Positions 7,111 through 8,646 of a stretch of 8,646 nt of DNA are shown one piece after another. Below the pieces are notes generated by a model. The model searched no databases. It was not told the DNA's origin and was given only the letters and a program-made list of their open reading frames with translations. The position numbers and the translations under genes are program-made. How positions within the stretch are numbered: position 1 is the first letter of the stretch; every line of letters starts with the position of its first letter. The DNA is from JBMYYR01 sp965243605 (GTDB lineage Bacteria > Bacteroidota > Bacteroidia > Flavobacteriales > CAJXXR01), in NCBI GenBank assembly GCA_965243605.1, contig CBDEVQ010000008.1, forward strand, positions 1-8,646, in the 5' to 3' direction.

Positions 7111-7635
7111 TTAATGACACGCAATCATTAGAGAAGCTGGATTTGAGCTTTCTACTAACACATAATCAACAATAACAGGTAAGTAAGTTCCTGCTTGTAC
7201 GCCTTGAAAAGATACAGCTTGTGAAGCTATAGGTGTATTATCAACTCCTGTAATAGTGATAACTGCCATTGAAGTACCTCCAGATATTCTAAGTGTTTGG
7301 CCCACTACATAGCCACTACCCGTGTTGTTTAATACAGCAGTAACAATTGCTCCACTGCCGTCTACAGTAATATCTACAGTTAAGCCAGTTGCATCTGTAC
7401 CATCATCGTTTAAAGTTGCTACTGCAGCTCCAGTGGTATAGCCTGCTCCTGGTGATGTTATTGTAAAACTTTCTACAACGCCTCCAAGTGTACTAGAAAG
7501 GATAGCTTTTACAGTACCGCCTCCGCCAACCCACAAAGAAGCTTTGTTAAGGTTTGTAGAAGCATTAATTGTATTGCTTGGTGTTACTACTTTACCAAAC
7601 TCTATAAAGTCTGGTTGATTTAAAAATTGTCCCAT
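7111..7635 (-). CDS. Putative virion protein with two GxGY beta repeats
   Basis: The 174-residue product is rich in Gly, Thr, Val and Ala and nearly free of Cys and charged residues, like many phage surface or head-decoration proteins. Two repeats can be aligned: VESFTITSPGAGYTTG at 54-69 and IVTAVLNNTGSGYVVG at 97-112, with GxGY motifs 43 residues apart, each followed by a strand-rich segment (GLTVDITVD; MAVITITGV). Such repeats are found in phage virion and adhesion proteins. The C-terminus (VSFQGVQAGTYLPVIVDYVLVESSNPASLMIACH) resembles the small head or decoration proteins of Bacteroidota phages, whose ends carry an AGxxLPV element followed by a short strand. It starts 4 bases after the holin stop, behind a strongly A-rich leader. 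The exact virion location is unknown; decoration protein or head fibre are the leading guesses. Confidence 0.6.
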   Translation of the reverse strand: MGQFLNQPDFIEFGKVVTPSNTINASTNLNKASLWVGGGGTVKAILSSTLGGVVESFTITSPGAGYTTGAAVATLNDDGTDATGLTVDITVDGSGAIVTAVLNNTGSGYVVGQTLRISGGTSMAVITITGVDNTPIASQAVSFQGVQAGTYLPVIVDYVLVESSNPASLMIACH

Positions 7636-7658
7636 TATTTTATTTTTTATTTATTTTT
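7636..7658 (-). promoter_or_regulatory. Poly-A-type leader before the beta-repeat protein
   Basis: The 23 bases upstream of this ATG contain only A and T on the minus strand, with four A-runs separated by single Ts. They overlap the Lys-rich C-terminus codons and stop of the holin gene. There is no Shine-Dalgarno core. Such A-tracts promote initiation in Bacteroidota, possibly through lack of mRNA structure and ribosomal protein S1 contact, and would suit a highly expressed virion protein. Confidence 0.45.
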
Positions 7659-8035
7659 GTTGCTTTTTCCCAAGTCCTGCCTACAAAGTATGCTCCATAG
7701 ACAGTAACTAGTAACGTTTGAAATATAGGTATATATTCTTTTGCTATTTGAAATTCACCTATGTTACCATCTGTGAAAGCCAATGCCGTAAATATAACTG
7801 TTATATATATAAGTATTAATGGACGAATGTTTTTTGATAAATAACTATCACTCGCCATATCTGATTTCCAACGATCAGTAACTTGAATTTGAGCATTTGT
7901 ATCAGCTTGTTCTAATATTTCTTGAACTTGCTTTTTTATAATAAGCTTCTCTTCTTCAGTTGTAGTTAACTTATCAATAGCGTTGCCTATTTCTTTAACA
8001 ACACTACCTGTAAGCCATTGAAATAACTTTTTCAT
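7640..8035 (-). CDS. Holin-like membrane protein (3TM / GTA holin type)
   Basis: Holins gather in the inner membrane and form lesions at a set time so that endolysin reaches the wall. The 131-residue product has an amphipathic N-terminal helix (MKKLFQWLTGSVVKEIGNAIDKL), a charged helix, then the WKSDMASDSYLSKNIRPLIL segment at 56-75 that is characteristic of the 3TM holin family (PF11351-like), where a W-x-SD-M/SDSWLS element precedes RP and the first membrane helix. Membrane helices are seen at about 71-87 and 101-119, ending in a Lys-rich tail. The N-terminal helix may be the third, membrane-associated one. Its ATG follows the previous stop directly (TAAATG). No endolysin gene is in the window. 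The family call is good; the lysis role is inferred. Confidence 0.78.
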   Translation of the reverse strand: MKKLFQWLTGSVVKEIGNAIDKLTTTEEEKLIIKKQVQEILEQADTNAQIQVTDRWKSDMASDSYLSKNIRPLILIYITVIFTALAFTDGNIGEFQIAKEYIPIFQTLLVTVYGAYFVGRTWEKATKINKK

Positions 8036-8626
8036 TTAATCTTTTATCTTAATAGCATTTGCTGCTTGCCCTCTTTTTTTAGTAGCTTTTGCATTTAATC
8101 GTGTTTCTTTTCTTTTATACCTTAAAGCTTTTTGCTTGTTGCCGTTTTCTAAAGCTTGTTGCCCTCTTAACCTTGCTCTTGCTGCTTTATCGCTTGCTCT
8201 ACCCGCTGATTTAGCTTTTCTATTAGCTTTACGCACATCTCTTTTAGAAGGCTTTTCTGTTTTAGTGTTACGCTTTACAACTTCTGCTTTAAGTTGTTTT
8301 GGATCTAGCTTTGTAGATATTTCTATTTTCTTAATTCCTTTAGGCTCTATTACAGAAGCAGCCTTAACCTTTTTTCTAGGTGGTGTATCTCTACCTTTGT
8401 TTTTAACATCCCATCCTTTACCAGCTTTCTTAGATGCGTTTTGACGCTTAGCTTCTTTTATATAAGTAGCTTTATCCATTTTACCGTAAGTTTTCATATC
8501 TCTGTTTTTGTAAGCAGTATCGTATGAAACTTTTTTAGTTTTAGTTGTTTTCGTTTTAGCAGTATCTACTTTAGCATCTTCTTTTTTCGTAGCTCTAGAT
8601 TTATAAGTACCACTAGCCTTAGCCAT
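8036..8626 (-). CDS. Highly basic Lys/Ala-rich protein of unknown function
   Basis: The 196-residue product is rich in Lys, Arg and Ala throughout, with stretches such as KTKTTKTKKVSYD and a long C-terminal basic helix at about 125-190 (RDVRKANRKAKSAGRASDKA, then RARLRGQQALENGNKQKALRYKRKETRLNAKATKKRG). It is low in complexity and has no membrane segment or recognised catalytic motif. The charge suggests nucleic-acid binding, for example a packaged DNA-condensing or capsid-lumen protein, but that is a guess. I chose the ATG at 8626 because an AAAGAG site lies 6 bases upstream. The frame remains open to the window edge (reading TAKEYA before the Met), so a longer protein beginning outside the window cannot be excluded. 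Its stop abuts the holin start. Confidence 0.72.
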   Translation of the reverse strand: MAKASGTYKSRATKKEDAKVDTAKTKTTKTKKVSYDTAYKNRDMKTYGKMDKATYIKEAKRQNASKKAGKGWDVKNKGRDTPPRKKVKAASVIEPKGIKKIEISTKLDPKQLKAEVVKRNTKTEKPSKRDVRKANRKAKSAGRASDKAARARLRGQQALENGNKQKALRYKRKETRLNAKATKKRGQAANAIKIKD

Positions 8627-8632
8627 TGCATA

Positions 8633-8638
8633 CTCTTT
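8633..8638 (-). promoter_or_regulatory. Shine-Dalgarno-like site before the basic protein gene
   Basis: AAAGAG lies on the minus strand with a 6-base spacer to the ATG at 8626, and is the only start in the window with a passable Shine-Dalgarno spacing. It overlaps a TAA at 8637-8639 that could end an upstream gene outside the window. It supports the chosen start but is a partial match only. Confidence 0.35.
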
Positions 8639-8646
8639 AGCTGTAT

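Overview
The window is a fragment of a tailed double-stranded DNA phage genome (Caudoviricetes), and every convincing gene lies on the minus strand. It covers the packaging and head-assembly part of the late module. No cellular housekeeping gene, tRNA, rRNA, insertion sequence or CRISPR array is visible, and no stretch longer than about 60 bases lacks a gene. The host is most likely a member of Bacteroidota, by inference. The DNA is mostly AT-rich, and most starts follow A/T-only leaders (for example AAAAATATG) without a Shine-Dalgarno core, as is usual in that phylum. The long portal (810 aa) and terminase (739 aa), and the order terminase-portal-scaffold, resemble crAss-like phages and related marine flavobacterial podoviruses. 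That placement is a judgement from sequence memory, not a search.

Transcription runs from the right end to the left. The order is: a very basic Lys/Ala-rich protein (8626-8036); a two-helix membrane protein of the 3TM/GTA-holin type (8035-7640); a Gly/Thr/Val-rich beta protein with two GxGY repeats, probably a virion component (7635-7111); a small coiled-coil protein (7052-6816); a 73-aa conserved hypothetical (6832-6611); a 196-aa protein that reads like a tandem GroES-fold co-chaperonin (6611-6021); a small helical protein in the usual terminase small subunit position (about 6067-5792); the large terminase (5792-3573); the portal (3568-1136); and an acidic scaffold-like protein (1103 to beyond position 1). 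The major capsid gene is expected just beyond the left edge.

The genes are tightly packed. Two junctions are TAATG, one is TAAATG, and others overlap by 17 to 47 bases or are 4 bases apart, so translational coupling in one operon is likely. Together they would fold capsid proteins (co-chaperonin candidate), package DNA (TerS candidate and TerL through the portal), build the procapsid (scaffold) and help lyse the cell (holin).

Three points deserve a second look. The 196-aa protein appears to be a double GroES-like domain encoded beside the terminase. The terminase has a deviant Walker A motif in which the usual lysine is absent and one sits upstream, as in phage lambda gpA. The segment of the terminase gene encoding the ATPase core has clearly higher GC and different codon use from the rest of the window, suggesting intragenic recombination or an assembly chimera.
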